Assembly (NCBI GenBank): GCA_964019415.1
Contig: OZ025870.1
Span: 3,319,408-3,383,407 of the forward strand
From: Ianthella basta
Taxonomy: Eukaryota; Porifera; Demospongiae; Verongiida; Ianthellidae
Direction: 5' to 3'
Length of the DNA: 64,000 bases
Every line of letters begins with the position of its first letter. Position 1 is the stretch's first letter. This document shows positions 34,144 to 46,087 of this stretch, one piece after another. The notes under the pieces are model-generated. The model made no database searches, was not told the origin of the DNA, and worked only from the letters and a program-made list of their open reading frames with translations. Made by a program: the position numbers and the translations under genes.

Positions 34144-36431
34144 AATTGTGAACCCGGAACCAACTACTAAATTTCATTCAAAATGGCAGATCACAAGTTG
34201 TGCACAGTGGCTGCAAATGTGAATTCAAAGTTGCTACATATAGAAGTTGGAACAAACTGGTTGAAATCGACACATACACAATCGTATCTCGATGGCTTAA
34301 TTCTTGCAATTGCCTGATATTGAAGAAAACAAGAAATAACGGAAACAGAAATGCAAACATATGCAGATAACTCCCTGAAAGTGAACAGGCCTTAAAGCAG
34401 CGTCCTAGCATCATCATGATTCACAGGGAAGAAATAGACTGTGAATCATGACATACCAAAGTCAATGTTGAAGCCTTAAGGTAGCAGCACTGGCTCACGT
34501 GTCAAAATCAAACCCGTACAATTTTTGGCGGAGAGGTAGAGTTATGGATCTGAATTACGTATCAGAAGTTTTGTGTCGATCACTGCTAGCATGCGCGAGT
34601 TATGGAAGAAAGGAAAAAGTGAAAATCGCGACAAATTCCAAGTGTTACCTGATTAATTAATGGCTTGCAGTCTTCGACCTTTTCTCGGCGTTGGGAAGTA
34701 TTCTGAACCAGATTCGTCAATTGATGGACTGTCCGCAGTATCTGCTTCGATCGCTGTCATTCTAGGGCCAGCAAGGAATTCCTGAACAGCCGTCCTGCTT
34801 GTGAAGCAGTGTCCAGCGGGAGCGAGAGCGATACGTAATACGAACTTCTGACCCAACTCGTCGTTCCTCGGTGATCCAATCTGACGGGAGTAAGACGTCC
34901 TCCGAGAGCCTGCTGGCTATTCCTACTCCGCGCATAGCGTGCCCTCGGGTACTTATGACCGTAAGGTGAGTGCGTTTCTTCCCCGACTTCACTTTTGGCA
35001 TCGCGCACTTTTACCGTAGCTACTACTGGTGCAGGCAGGCGTTTCCCAACTTTCAGAAGCTATCGCGGTTAGCTGATGAAGTTTGGGATACGCCTGCCTG
35101 AAGCACCGAACTGTAACGATCAGCTCCGTCACACACAAGAAGAATGTAAATGAATTCTGCAAGTTTGTAAACACATGTTGCGTAACACGCACAGGTGTGG
35201 GATTAGGTGTGAAAACCGCGACTAATTGGAACTCGACATTCCGAAGAAGGATCTGAGCCTCTCGTGGGTGTTCGCTCTGGTCGTGAAGCGCAGACCACGC
35301 TTATATCTGCGTCATACACATAGTTCCTAGCGCTGGTCACAGGAATTAGGTAGGAAGTATTCAAATGCGGTAGTTGTGGCAAGTTTGTGGGTGGGCAAAG
35401 GTGTTGCAGACCTATCTAGTCTGGCGCGTTTCAATCAATCCAGACGCGTTATCTCTTGCCGTGAAGCACACACCCATATGCAGAGAACTATGGCAGCGAT
35501 CTCGGAAAATCGTCTCCGCGAGCGAGTTATCGCGAATTTCGCAATTTGGAAGGGAACAGGGAATAACTCTGTAATAAAATGGAAAATGCTAGATCGCTGC
35601 CATAGATTTGTGCACACATGTTTGTAGATTGTATATCCCAGGTTTGATTCAATTCAGCCTTTTGGAACAGAAGAAGATAGGATTTTCCTGAAGCTGCTTG
35701 ACCTCACCTGAGGTGATAAATTTTCACTTCCAATTAGATTATCTCATGAAGGGAAGTACTGATCAATTAATTAATATCACCAAATTATGGGGAATTTCCA
35801 TGTCAATTACATTTGCAATGGTCAAGATCGTTGCTTGCATGGTTTGAGAGATACATATACAAATGTAATGTACCCTAAAGGAAGCTTTTAGCCAGTGCTG
35901 CTACCTTAAACATACAGCTGTAGAAACAAAGAGTTTAGTGTTACAGGAACTTGATGCAATGGAAAGTGGTGCACATAATTGACTCTATCAAGCGCTTGTC
36001 ACTCCCAAGGCAGAGGAAAGAGTCCAAATAATCACCATTCAGACGATCAAGAATGACATCTTCAATGAGTAAGCCACTCTCTGGAAGGAGGCAGGGTGCT
36101 TGATACGAGCACACTTCCAGTCAACATGACAGTAAGTGTTCGAGTTTTCTATTTTATTCCTCTTCCATCACTTTAAAGCCTATTCACTTCCGGCGAATTA
36201 TCTGTAAGCAACATTTTTCCATTGAATTTCTAGAAGCGATTCGAAGTCTGGAAGCAATTTCTAGACAAACCGTTGAGATACGATCATGAATGCATTAATT
36301 TCATGTAGTTTTGTTCAATATTCCATGTGCAGCAACTTTAAATTCACATTTGTAGCCATTTTTTGCAACTTATATGATCCACCATTTTGAATGAAATTCC
36401 ATATTCTGCATTTCATTCCAGGTCCACAATT
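34144..36431. mobile_element. Long fold-back element A (intron 2), with nested insertion
   Basis: The left end aattgtgaacccggaa is matched by the reversed right end aattgtggacctggaa. The two arms pair over several hundred bases (both contain atttcattcaaaatgg then gatca). It has about 858 bp of its own plus a 1.43-kb insertion near its centre. It occupies nearly all of cassette A intron 2 and is orthologous to 43013-43967, so it was present before the cassette duplicated. Confidence 0.75.
34480..35905. mobile_element. TTAA-flanked DNA transposon, 1426 bp
   Basis: A perfect 16-bp TIR, GGTAGCAGCACTGGCT ... AGCCAGTGCTGCTACC, is flanked on both sides by TTAA (34476-34479 and 35906-35909). TTAA targeting is characteristic of the piggyBac and Kolobok groups. 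The paralogous element in cassette B has no insertion at this point. The interior has subsidiary inverted repeats (caggcaggcg near 35034 with its complement near 35087, and tatggcagcgatc near 35490 and 35597). No recognisable transposase is present. Short frames such as 34653-34856 on the minus strand are unrecognised. Confidence 0.85.
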
Positions 36432-36460
36432 CAGAGTGACCCAGGATCAGATTTACTAAC

Positions 36461-36670
36461 GTGAGTGATCATCTCCATGTCATGGTCGTATTTCTCAGTC
36501 TGCTGAGTCAGCTTCTTCTGCAGGACACTATTCTCAGACTCTAGATCCTCCATCTGTTGTGCCTGAGCTGCTAGTTCATTCACTGCAGACTGGACAGCAA
36601 GTTCTGGGGGAGGTGGTGGTGAATGGGTTGTGGTGGAAAGAGGTGGATTAGGAACAGGAGGTGGATCCAC
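36461..36670 (-). CDS. Cassette A exon 2 (Pro-rich then coiled coil)
   Basis: The 210-nt phase 0-0 exon begins VDPPPVPNPPLSTTTHSPPP and continues into a heptad-rich helix (AAQAQQMEDLESENSVLQKK). The Pro-rich segment could bind SH3 or WW type domains; the helix is a probable coiled coil. Splice sites are CTGTAG and CAC/GTTAGT. Copy B is 43991-44200 with few changes. Confidence 0.8.
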
Positions 36671-36742
36671 CTACAGAAAAGAAAGTTTGGATCACACACA
36701 GCAAAACAATAAACAGTATTACAAATCAATCATTTTCCTCAC

Positions 36743-36982
36743 CTGCAGCAGTCTCTCTTTAAGGCTAGTCATCTCTTGGTGGACACGGTCTACCTCATCT
36801 CGACTGGCCTTCAGCTTGTTCTGCAAGGCTACGGTGTCACGAAACCTGTTCTCTTCAGATTTCTTCAATTCACTCTCCAACTCCTGGACATGGGACAGCA
36901 GCTCATTGTCATCATCCCGTTTCTCCTTTCCTTTATCTCCTTGTCCCTTTTCCTCTACTTTGGGAGGTATATTACCTTCTCT
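36743..36982 (-). CDS. Cassette A exon 1 (coiled coil)
   Basis: The 240-nt phase 0-0 exon starts REGNIPPKVEEKGQGDKGKE and runs into LLSHVQELESELKKSEENRF and HQEMTSLKERLLQ. The sequence is highly charged with leucines at heptad spacing, so it forms a coiled coil. Splice sites are TTACACAG and CTGCAG/GTGAGG. The phase permits splicing from cassette B exon 8 (39206-39412), so A and B may belong to one transcript. Confidence 0.8.
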
Positions 36983-37029
36983 CTGTGTAACAAACGAATG
37001 ATAGAATTTGATATCATTGCACATTCTGT

Positions 37030-38200
37030 TGAATCATTTAATTTGATTAGTACAATTCTGTATTCTCTGCAAACTTCGCCAATTGTTACCCAGAATTAAA
37101 ACAGCCAGCCTTATTCCATGCAACTGCTTGATATGCTGATTTCTAATGTTAGTCGCAATGCTAAAACAATTTGCGAGACAGTAAGTATGTAGATTCCTCA
37201 GTTTGTCTTCATTCCTGCATTCTAGGCAGTGGGCGAATTCTTCATTGATTGGCAATGAGAAAGCTTTGCAAATGTGACTGCTTGAAAAAATGAACAGTGA
37301 GTTCATAAGCCACACTTTCAGCAAGCAATAAGTCCCTAACATAGCATTCCAAGGTTGAGTCATTTGCTCTAATGATTCAGTAATCCAAATAAACATGACC
37401 ACATAGGCCATCTTCCATCATGTCCATTCTAATTGCAAAGGCCAGCAAGAGATGAATTTCCTGACAAATCAGGAGGCAAATTATAGAGAATACAGTACAT
37501 TTGCTTGCTTGAACTGTTCAATAGCTATAATTTACTAAACGATGACCTCATACTTCAAAGGCACCGCTGATGCAGTAGCAGAATACTGCAGTGCAGTGAA
37601 TTGTGTGAAAGCCACTAACACCTTTTAGCGCCCCTTAACACCTCCATAAAGTAAACAAAGAGCGGAAAGGTCACGAGAATCAATTTAGCAGCTCCTCTAG
37701 GTTAACACTGTGCTGTACTTGGCTGATTCAGTGAAAGGAGTAAACTCCCAGCTCACTGTGTATGTGACAGTATACTACAGCTTTCTGTATGGTGTATTGA
37801 ACCATAGACTTTAACTGTGGTTGCATTTTGCATGCATAGTTATAGCCGTTGACACCAAACAGAGTTCCAGTGTATGTGAACCTTGTATTTCTTTACTAAC
37901 CCACTGGTGCTCCCACCACTGAAGGCAAACTTTCGTACAAGTGCTCCACTATAACCACCACTGACTGCCACATTCACATATGGTGAGACAAATGGTGATA
38001 GGGCATTTGTACACAATCCTGCCAAAGGCAAGCTAGTGTGAAAGTGCACAACTGCAAGCACTGACTGCTGAATACAAATACAGCCAACATCACTATACAC
38101 GTATAATGTCACATGCTCAAGTATTATAATATTGTATGCAACCACCACATGCTACCATCCCATGGTATATACCACTTCCAGGACACCATTACCACCACCA
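37030..38200. other. Spacer between cassettes, no confident exon
   Basis: The part at about 37020-37270 aligns with 44520-44760. A minus-strand frame at 37840-38148 contains VAVSGGYSGALVRKFAFSGG and then a similar SGGSTSGLVKK repeat but has no clear splice sites. Confidence 0.4.
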
Positions 38201-38204
38201 CCAA

Positions 38205-38460
38205 CTTAGTTGAAATCTGAGAATGCAGTATATGTGCCAGTCCGACTAGGAACAAGACCACCAGTGCAAGTTGCCAAGGGTAACCACCCCAAGTGCAGGT
38301 AGAGTGTTTGCGCTATATGTACCACCACCACCACCACCACCACACAGTGCAAGTTGCAATCTGTGCATGCAGTAGAAGCGCCAGTGCTTATATGAACAAG
38401 GCTACCAGTGCAAGTTGCCGAGAGTAATCACCCTGAGTGCAAGAGTGCTTGCGCTAGTTC
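38205..38460 (+). repeat. Degenerate gtgcaagttgc repeat with (CAC)n
   Basis: The word gtgcaagttgc recurs at about 38263, 38346 and 38408 with accacc runs between (notably 38320-38343). It continues as cgcaagttgctgaagg near 38481. The origin is unknown. Confidence 0.6.
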
Positions 38461-38584
38461 ATGACAGGAAAAACACCGGCGCAAGTTGCTGAAGGTCAGG
38501 GGGACCAGGCACCAGCATCGATTGACTTGCAGTGGGGGACCACTATGAATGCAAGTACAGTGTTGGTGCTAGTCGAACGGCACA

Positions 38585-38694
38585 AGTTGGAGCAGGATGC
38601 AGCAACAGGTATGCAACTTGCACTTGGGCACTATGTGAGCCATGTTCTGCCCAAGTGCAACTTTGCATACCTGTTGCTGCATCCTGTTCCAACT
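38585..38694. repeat. 110-bp palindrome
   Basis: Arms of about 47 bp (agttggagcaggatgcagca ... cacttgggca and its complement) pair almost perfectly around a 15-20 base loop. No target duplication or known TIR was recognised, so its type is undefined. Confidence 0.8.
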
Positions 38695-39205
38695 TCAACT
38701 GCATCCCCACTACACCATGCACATATATATGACCACTGTAACATCCACCCACTATATATACCACTGCGTCCACCCACCATGCATGCACCACCACATTAAG
38801 ACAACTACCACCATTACCTATAATTATACGAGCACCATATCACATCCACCCACCGCCTCCACACACAAACACCACTACACACAGTGCAAGTAACAATGGG
38901 ATCCCTACGTGTGGCAGTAGAGTAATGCTGTGAACCTAAAGCATAACAGATAGATGAAAGAAAGCTGCTATGCACTTTGGAAACAAATTGAATGAACATG
39001 GAATGAACAGCATAGGGCTATCAATGGTTACCACATATCTGTCCAACTTAACTGGGATATATGGGAGACAATGGTATTGGCACTTTGATATTTGAGGCCC
39101 AGTAATAATTAGCACATGTGGACATGCTCAACTAATACATTGCCAATGTAAGTACATACTTCAAGAACCCATATGGCTGACAGTCTGAATCATTTCACTC
39201 TGTAC

Positions 39206-39412
39206 CTCTGCAGGCAATCCCTTTGTAGTGGCATATCTGTATCTGACTCTTCCTGGTCTGTACTCCTCTGCCTCCCTCTCAGTGGTCATCTCTGGAGACT
39301 GATGTAGGAGCCACTGTTCACAGGACTCCTCCTCCTCCTCATGGACACTGTCTGCCAGCCAGCGCTGGTGGTAGCGGGTGAATTGGTTCAGACGGTGGGT
39401 AGCAGCTGCAGC
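39206..39412 (-). CDS. Cassette B exon 8 (Trp/Arg/Glu-rich, unrecognised)
   Basis: The 207-nt phase 0-0 exon is the partner of 29671-29877. It reads AAATHRLNQFTRYHQRWLAD, an acidic EEEEESCEQWLLHQSPEM, then REAEEYRPGRVRYRYATTKG. The length is the same and the splice sites are conserved. Confidence 0.7.
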
Positions 39413-39419
39413 CTATGCC

Positions 39420-40814
<1,395 letters not shown>

Positions 40815-41028
40815 CTGTCTGCCTCTCTCCAGGGCCCCTCTCCGGTACATCCACTCTGTGCCACTGACTGCCTTGATCAGGTTGGACTTGGAGTCCCTGC
40901 TAAACTCCACCTTCCCCTCCATCTGAATGTTAACATTGCCCTCTGCCAGCTCCATGGAGGAGGATGGAGGGAGGGCTACTTCACAACTCTGATCTGAGGC
41001 CTTTAGCCACCAGCGGTGTCTGTGAGCC
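40815..41028 (-). CDS. Cassette B exon 7 (Trp/Arg-rich, unrecognised)
   Basis: The 214-nt exon reads [20 protein letters not shown], then ELAEGNVNIQMEGKVEFSRD and TEWMYRRGALERGRQ. It is two codons longer than copy A (31237-31444), an in-frame indel that supports coding. The donor GTGTGTGTG lies inside the microsatellite. Confidence 0.75.
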
Positions 41029-41232
41029 CTACAGAACAGGACATATCGCACAATGCACAGAAAGTTTCAGAGTACAACAGAGTAGGGGAGCTCGAGACAA
41101 CACAAATGCAGAACAGCACTAAGCACTCACATCATACTCTACAAACAATGCTATACACATGCAATGTAATTAGAATAACAAAGACTAAGCACAGTGTCCC
41201 ATACAGCAGTGATTTGTTAATACAACATGTAC

Positions 41233-41270
41233 CTCTTCAACATCAGCCAAGAATCCCTGTCGGCGTCACC
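41233..41270 (-). CDS. Cassette B exon 6 (38-nt micro-exon)
   Basis: It reads GDADRDSWLMLK plus two bases, phase 0 to 2, between CCTAATAG and AAGAG/GTACAT. It is the partner of 31691-31731 with a one-codon length difference. Confidence 0.65.
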
Positions 41271-42050
41271 CTATTAGGATATAACAGAGTGCATTAAAAT
41301 TAACACAGAATGACACTATTAAAAACCATAATTCCAGCAGCTACTTTCACACATTTCATGGATCATTACAAATTTGCAAAGAAGAAAAGGTGAACGTACA
41401 TATGCATATATGTGCTGCACAGCAGCAATGCAGTTTCATTAAGTAAGCCGATTAAAATGAATCAGATGAAACAATATTGCCATAGAACGAGATGATCAGT
41501 GATTAATGGATGCATCCATAAGAACTGGAGGCAGAGAAATGTGCTATCTATGAAAGCATTCTATATACAAGCTGATTACAAATAGTCAAATATAGATGCA
41601 GTGAAGCCGTCAGCATTAACTATTAAGTGATGGGTGACTCTTCCAGTGTTAGCACACACCTGGTGCCAGGAGTTAGCTATCAGTGACATCTTCAGGCTTT
41701 TATTGGTATGCAATGGCTTTGCAAAAGAAAGTCATGCAAATAGCATTAATTGATCAAACATAAGGTATTAGTACAATTACCGAATGTGTCCAAATTTTGC
41801 AAGACATATTTTTGTGAATTTAGCAAGTTCATCACATGCATGTGCATTCAAGTGCAACTTTTTACTGCACATATATTTAACAGCATTCATGAAAATAACA
41901 AAAATCCCTTATTGTTGTTACACATTATGGGGATATAAGGGCTTTGCAAAATTGTAAAAATCCTGAGGCAAGGGGCAACTGAAAAATATACATCCCGCAA
42001 ACATTTGTACACATATACGAAGTTCGCTTCTATGCCTTCCCCAACCCTAC

Positions 42051-42245
42051 CTTCCTCTCCAGCTGTGGATAATTCTCTATGAGGAATTCTGCAATAATGT
42101 CTCGTCCCAGCCTACGAGCAATGTCCAGGCAAGTCTCGCCATTCCCATCCTTGTCAAGCGCTCTGTCTCCAAACATGGGACAGAGGTACTGCAGGACAGG
42201 TAGGTGGCCTCTGTATGCTGCCAAGTGGAGGGCATTCCGGGAGTT
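42051..42245 (-). CDS. Cassette B exon 5 (ankyrin repeat)
   Basis: The 195-nt phase 0-0 exon reads NSRNALHLAAYRGHLPVLQY then LCPMFGDRALDKDGNGETCL and DIARRLGRDIIAEFL. Ankyrin repeat signatures are as in copy A. The first half is identical in protein to copy A, so it is under constraint or recently duplicated. Confidence 0.85.
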
Positions 42246-42368
42246 CTGGAGGAGTGGGGTGTGCACATGTGATAATGCATAACTGCGACTAAGTGAGCAT
42301 GCATGTGCATGCAAGTGCAGATGCTTACTGTACATATATAACAGCAATACTTCCATATATGTACGTAC

Positions 42369-42470
42369 CTTCATTGTGTGGAAGATATCTCCGTCATACT
42401 GCCCAGTTAGCTTTCTGACCAACTCAATGTACCCTTTTTCTGCTGCTATTAACAGAGGGGTTCTGCCACC
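42369..42470 (-). CDS. Cassette B exon 4 (ankyrin repeat)
   Basis: The 102-nt phase 0-0 exon reads GGRTPLLIAAEKGYIELVRK then LTGQYDGDIFHTMK. It is an ankyrin repeat with the same splice sites as copy A at 33539-33640. Confidence 0.85.
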
Positions 42471-42762
42471 CTGCACAGCAAAGACAAATCACAGCACTCT
42501 ATACTTCTTGCTGAACGAATAGTGCTGTTAAACCTAGGTCACTTTAGGTGAAAAATACTGCAGGTACAAGCTACCTGCAGTATTTTTCAGCCTTTCGGAC
42601 TTGCTCATCTCATTGGCACTTTATTTCTCATCAATTCCCATTCACACTTCTTGTTCCTACCTCCTGCTTATACTTTCAATCCTCATCATCCCTTCCCAAT
42701 TGAACTCATATCCTCATCCCCAGTTCAATGTACAGTACTTCTGTTAACTTACCCCTACTTAC

Positions 42763-42873
42763 CTTGTCTTCTACATTCACAAGTTGCTTCACCAGGCGCT
42801 GCACCACTGGCTGACTACCCATTGATGCAGCTTGCAGCATTGTGTTCTTAACAGGGTTTGAGGTTGACAGGCT
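42763..42873 (-). CDS. Cassette B exon 3 (ankyrin-like helix pair)
   Basis: The 111-nt exon reads SLSTSNPVKNTMLQAASMGS then QPVVQRLVKQLVNVEDK. It differs from copy A (33900-34010) by a few residues. Confidence 0.8.
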
Positions 42874-43012
42874 CTGTGTAGAAATAGACACATGTAAAAT
42901 AGTGCAAGAAAATAACAATGTGAATACACAGTGACACAGCACCAGTTTGAAGAGAAAGGAGAATGGTGCGGATGCAATACACACAAAGCATACTAATGAA
43001 GGGGTCTCTTTA

Positions 43013-43967
43013 AATTGTGAACCCAGAACAAACTACAGAATTTCATTCAAAATGGCAGATCATAAGTTGTGCACAGTGGCTACAAATGTGAATTCAAAGT
43101 TGCTACGTATAGAAGTTGGAACAAACTTGGTTGAAATCAACACATACACAATCGTATCTCAATGGCTCACTTCTTGGAATTGCATGATATTGAGCAAAAC
43201 AAAAAAAATAACGAAAACAGAAATGAATTCATATACAGATAGCTCCCCGGAAGTGAACAGGCCTGAAAGCAGCGTTCTAGCATCATCATGATTCATCGGA
43301 AAGGAATAGACTGTGAGTCACAACATGCCAAAGTCAATGTTGAAGCCAAGCTACAGCTGTAGAAACAAAGAGTTCAGTGTTACAGGAACTTGATGCAATG
43401 GAAAGTGGTGCACATAATTGACTCTATCAAACGCTTGTCACTCCCAAGGCAGAGAGAAGAGTCCTATGATCACCATTCAGACGATCAAGAATGACATCTT
43501 CAATGAGTAAGTCACTCTCTGGAAGGAAGGCAGGATGCTTGATACGAGCACACTTCCAGTCAACATGAAAGTAAGTGTTTGAGTTTTACATTTCCTTCCT
43601 CTTCCATCATTTGTATAGTATTCCCTAGCACCACTTTCATTGCATCACATTTCTGTAACACTGAACTGTTTGTTGCTACAGCTGTAGGTTTAAGGCTTTG
43701 ATGCTGCTTTAAAGCCTATTCACTTCCGGCGACTTATCTGTAAGCAACATGTTTCCACTGAATGTCTAGAAGCGATTTGATGTCTGGAAGTGATTTCTAG
43801 ACAAACCGTTGAGATACGATCATAAATGCATTAATTTCAGGTAGTTTTGTTCAATATTCCATGTGCAGCAACTTCAAATTCACTTTTGTAGCCATTTTTT
43901 GCAACTTGTATGATCAACCATTTTGATAGAAATTCTGTATTCTGTATTTCATTCCAGGTCTGCAATT
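43013..43967. mobile_element. Long fold-back element B (fills intron 2)
   Basis: This is a 955-bp element with arms pairing over roughly 350-400 bp. The left arm carries aatttcattcaaaatggcag and acagctgtagaaacaaagag. The reversed right arm carries atttctatcaaaatgg and acagctgtagcaacaaacag. The intron between exons 2 and 3 is 42874-43990, so the element starts about 24 nt from the donor and ends about 140 nt from the acceptor. In the transcript it would form a long hairpin. Confidence 0.8.
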
Positions 43968-43990
43968 TACCCAGGATCAGGTTTGCTAAC

Positions 43991-44200
43991 CTGAGTGATC
44001 ATCTCCATGTCATGGTCGTATTTCTCAGTCTGCTGAGTCAGCTTCTTCTGCAGGGCACTTATCTCAGACTCTAGATCCTCCATCTGTTGCGCCTGAGCTG
44101 CCAGTTTATTCACTGAAGACTGGACAGCAGGTTCTGGGGGAGGTGGCGGTGGATGGGTTGTGGTGGAAAGAGGTGGGTTAGGAATAGGAGGTGGATCCAC
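43991..44200 (-). CDS. Cassette B exon 2 (Pro-rich then coiled coil)
   Basis: The 210-nt exon reads VDPPPIPNPPLSTTTHPPPP then a coiled coil AAQAQQMEDLESEISALQKK and LTQQTEKYDHDMEMITQ. Splice sites are CTGCAG and CAG/GTTAGC. It is the partner of 36461-36670. Confidence 0.8.
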
Positions 44201-44263
44201 CTGCAGAAAGGAAAGTTTGGATCACACGCAGCAAAACAATAAACAGCATTATAAATCAATCAC

Positions 44264-44482
44264 CTGTAGCAGTCTTTCATTAAGGCTAGTCATCTCTTGG
44301 TGGACACGGTCTAGCTCCTCTTGACTGGCCTTCAGCTTGTTCTGCAAGGCTACGGCATCATGAAACCTGCTCTCTTCAGACTTCTTCAATTCATCCTCCA
44401 GCTCCTGGACACGGGACAGCAGCTCATTTCCTTCATCTCCTTGTTTCACTTCCTCTGCTTTGAGAGGTGGTTTACCTTCGGT
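44264..44482 (-). CDS. Cassette B exon 1 (coiled coil)
   Basis: The 219-nt phase 0-0 exon reads TEGKPPLKAEEVKQGDEGNE then LLSRVQELEDELKKSEESRF and HQEMTSLNERLLQ. It is seven codons shorter than copy A by in-frame loss of the charged stretch, which supports coding. Confidence 0.8.
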
Positions 44483-44843
44483 CTGTGCAACAAATACATG
44501 AATACAATTACATATCATTGCACATTTTGTTGAATGGTTTCTATTAGTACAATTCTGCACTCCTTATAAACTTCACCATTCCATAACTTGTTACCAAGAC
44601 TTAAATAGCCAGCCTTGTTCCATGCAATTAGTTATTATGCTGATTTTTAAGGTTAGCCACAATGCAAAATAATTTTAAGACAGTAAGTAGATTCCACAGT
44701 TTGTCTTCTTTGCTGCATTCTAGGCAGTGAATGTATTTTTCATTAATTCTCATTTAGGAAAAGTTAAGACTCAGGACAGACTCAAAAGACCCTGGACAGC
44801 AGCTCAATGCTCACCCAGATGGCTGTGTATGTAGTCTGCTCAC

Positions 44844-45086
44844 CTGTGACCTCAGCACTGGCAGCAATCTCTCCTTAAGGTTAGCCATCTCTTGGCGGAC
44901 ACGGCCCTCCTCCATTTGACTGGCCTTCAGCTTGAGCTCCAAGGCTGTGTTGTCATGAATCAGTTCTTCCCTTGTTTGCTCATATTTCTTCAATTTATCT
45001 TCTAACTCCTGGACTCGAGACAGCAGCTGAATGCCGTCAGCCACTGACTCCTTTCCTTCACTCTTGGTTTCCTCTTCCCCTTCCAC
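44844..45086 (-). CDS. Extra coiled-coil exon upstream of cassette B
   Basis: The 243-nt phase 0-0 exon reads VEGEEETKSEGKESVADGIQ then LLSRVQELEDKLKKYEQTRE and RQEMANLKERLLPVLRSQ. It is clearly homologous to exon 1 of both cassettes, so the coiled-coil exon was itself duplicated within the gene. Splice sites are TCCAAAG and CACAG/GTGAGC. No equivalent was seen upstream of cassette A. Confidence 0.8.
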
Positions 45087-45211
45087 CTTTGGAATACAAA
45101 TATCTATGATTACACAGCTACAGTGAGCAGTGTATTCAACCACAGAACTGAAGAGAAATAAGAATCACACACCTACTTCATTCCTACCATTAGTACGCAT
45201 ACCCAACTTAC

Positions 45212-45285
45212 AGATTCTGTGAGAGGCTGCTCATCCACCGACTCTTGCCCTGCATCCGAGAGATTGGCTTCAGCTCTAACATTAT
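45212..45285 (-). CDS. Acidic exon upstream of the coiled coils
   Basis: The 74-nt exon between CATTCAG and TCT/GTAAGT reads NVRAEANLSDAGQESVDEQP then LTES. It begins in phase 1 and ends in phase 0, matching the next exon. The ESVDEQP block resembles ESVDDSVDNEG of the exon at 55071-55124. Confidence 0.6.
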
Positions 45286-45299
45286 CTGAATGGGCAAAT

Positions 45300-46087
45300 G
45301 ACAAGGCAAATAGTGCAGTACAAGCATATCACAAAGTCTTAGTGGAACAAGTTTATATTAACTAAAGGTCAGATAGGGTGCATAAAGGCACATTCTTGTG
45401 TACGAACCGTGTGATTTCAAGTGTTGAGCAATCGTTCTGGTACCAAGTGGATGACCAGATAAAGATTCCTGCGGAAGGGAGCCCAGCAATAACATTAATC
45501 ATAGTGAGTCCAAGAATTGTCAATCACTGCACAGCAGCAAAGTGGACATTTTTTGTCAAAGACACTTTTCTTGCTGACTAATGATGCCAGTCTACAGTAC
45601 ATAGAAATGATGCAATACCATCGTATATAATTTATACATGGGAACTGCTAGCTAGCAAGGACACACATAGCCTCGTCACCAGGCCCTTTGCGTTAATTGC
45701 AAGGGAGGAGAAAAGGGCCTGCAAGCCACTGTTCTGTGATGTCATACTTCCGTACCAAAATGGCGCGTTGACGGCAGATTGCATAAGGTTCAATGGACGG
45801 CAATGAGTGCGGCCTTCGTAAGGCTTTGCACATGCAGAGTTTGCTCATCAGACGTGTCTCCAAACTGATCGTCCTTGTTGTTCAGCCGAAAGGAGCTGAA
45901 GGAAGACCTTCCCGGGCGCCTTAGTCGGCTACTGTCAGTTGAGGAAGAAGAGGACGTTTTTGAGGAAATTCGTTAGCTAACCTTTCCTGTGACTGTCAAC
46001 GGTTTGCCACCACAATTTTTCAGAGGCTGCAGCTGCTTTTTATACCTCAGAGTGTTGCCAGGGGAGAGACGTTCGGAAACAGGCTTA
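45300..46087. other. Start of a 9.8-kb stretch without confirmed exons
   Basis: No exon was recognised. The segment around 45730-46020 is moderately GC-rich and contains short frames without domains. Confidence 0.35.

Noticed and set aside
34757-35008. Overlapping 79-83 codon minus-strand frames inside the TTAA transposon
   Set aside because: Two offset frames over the same DNA, no transposase motif and no splice context.
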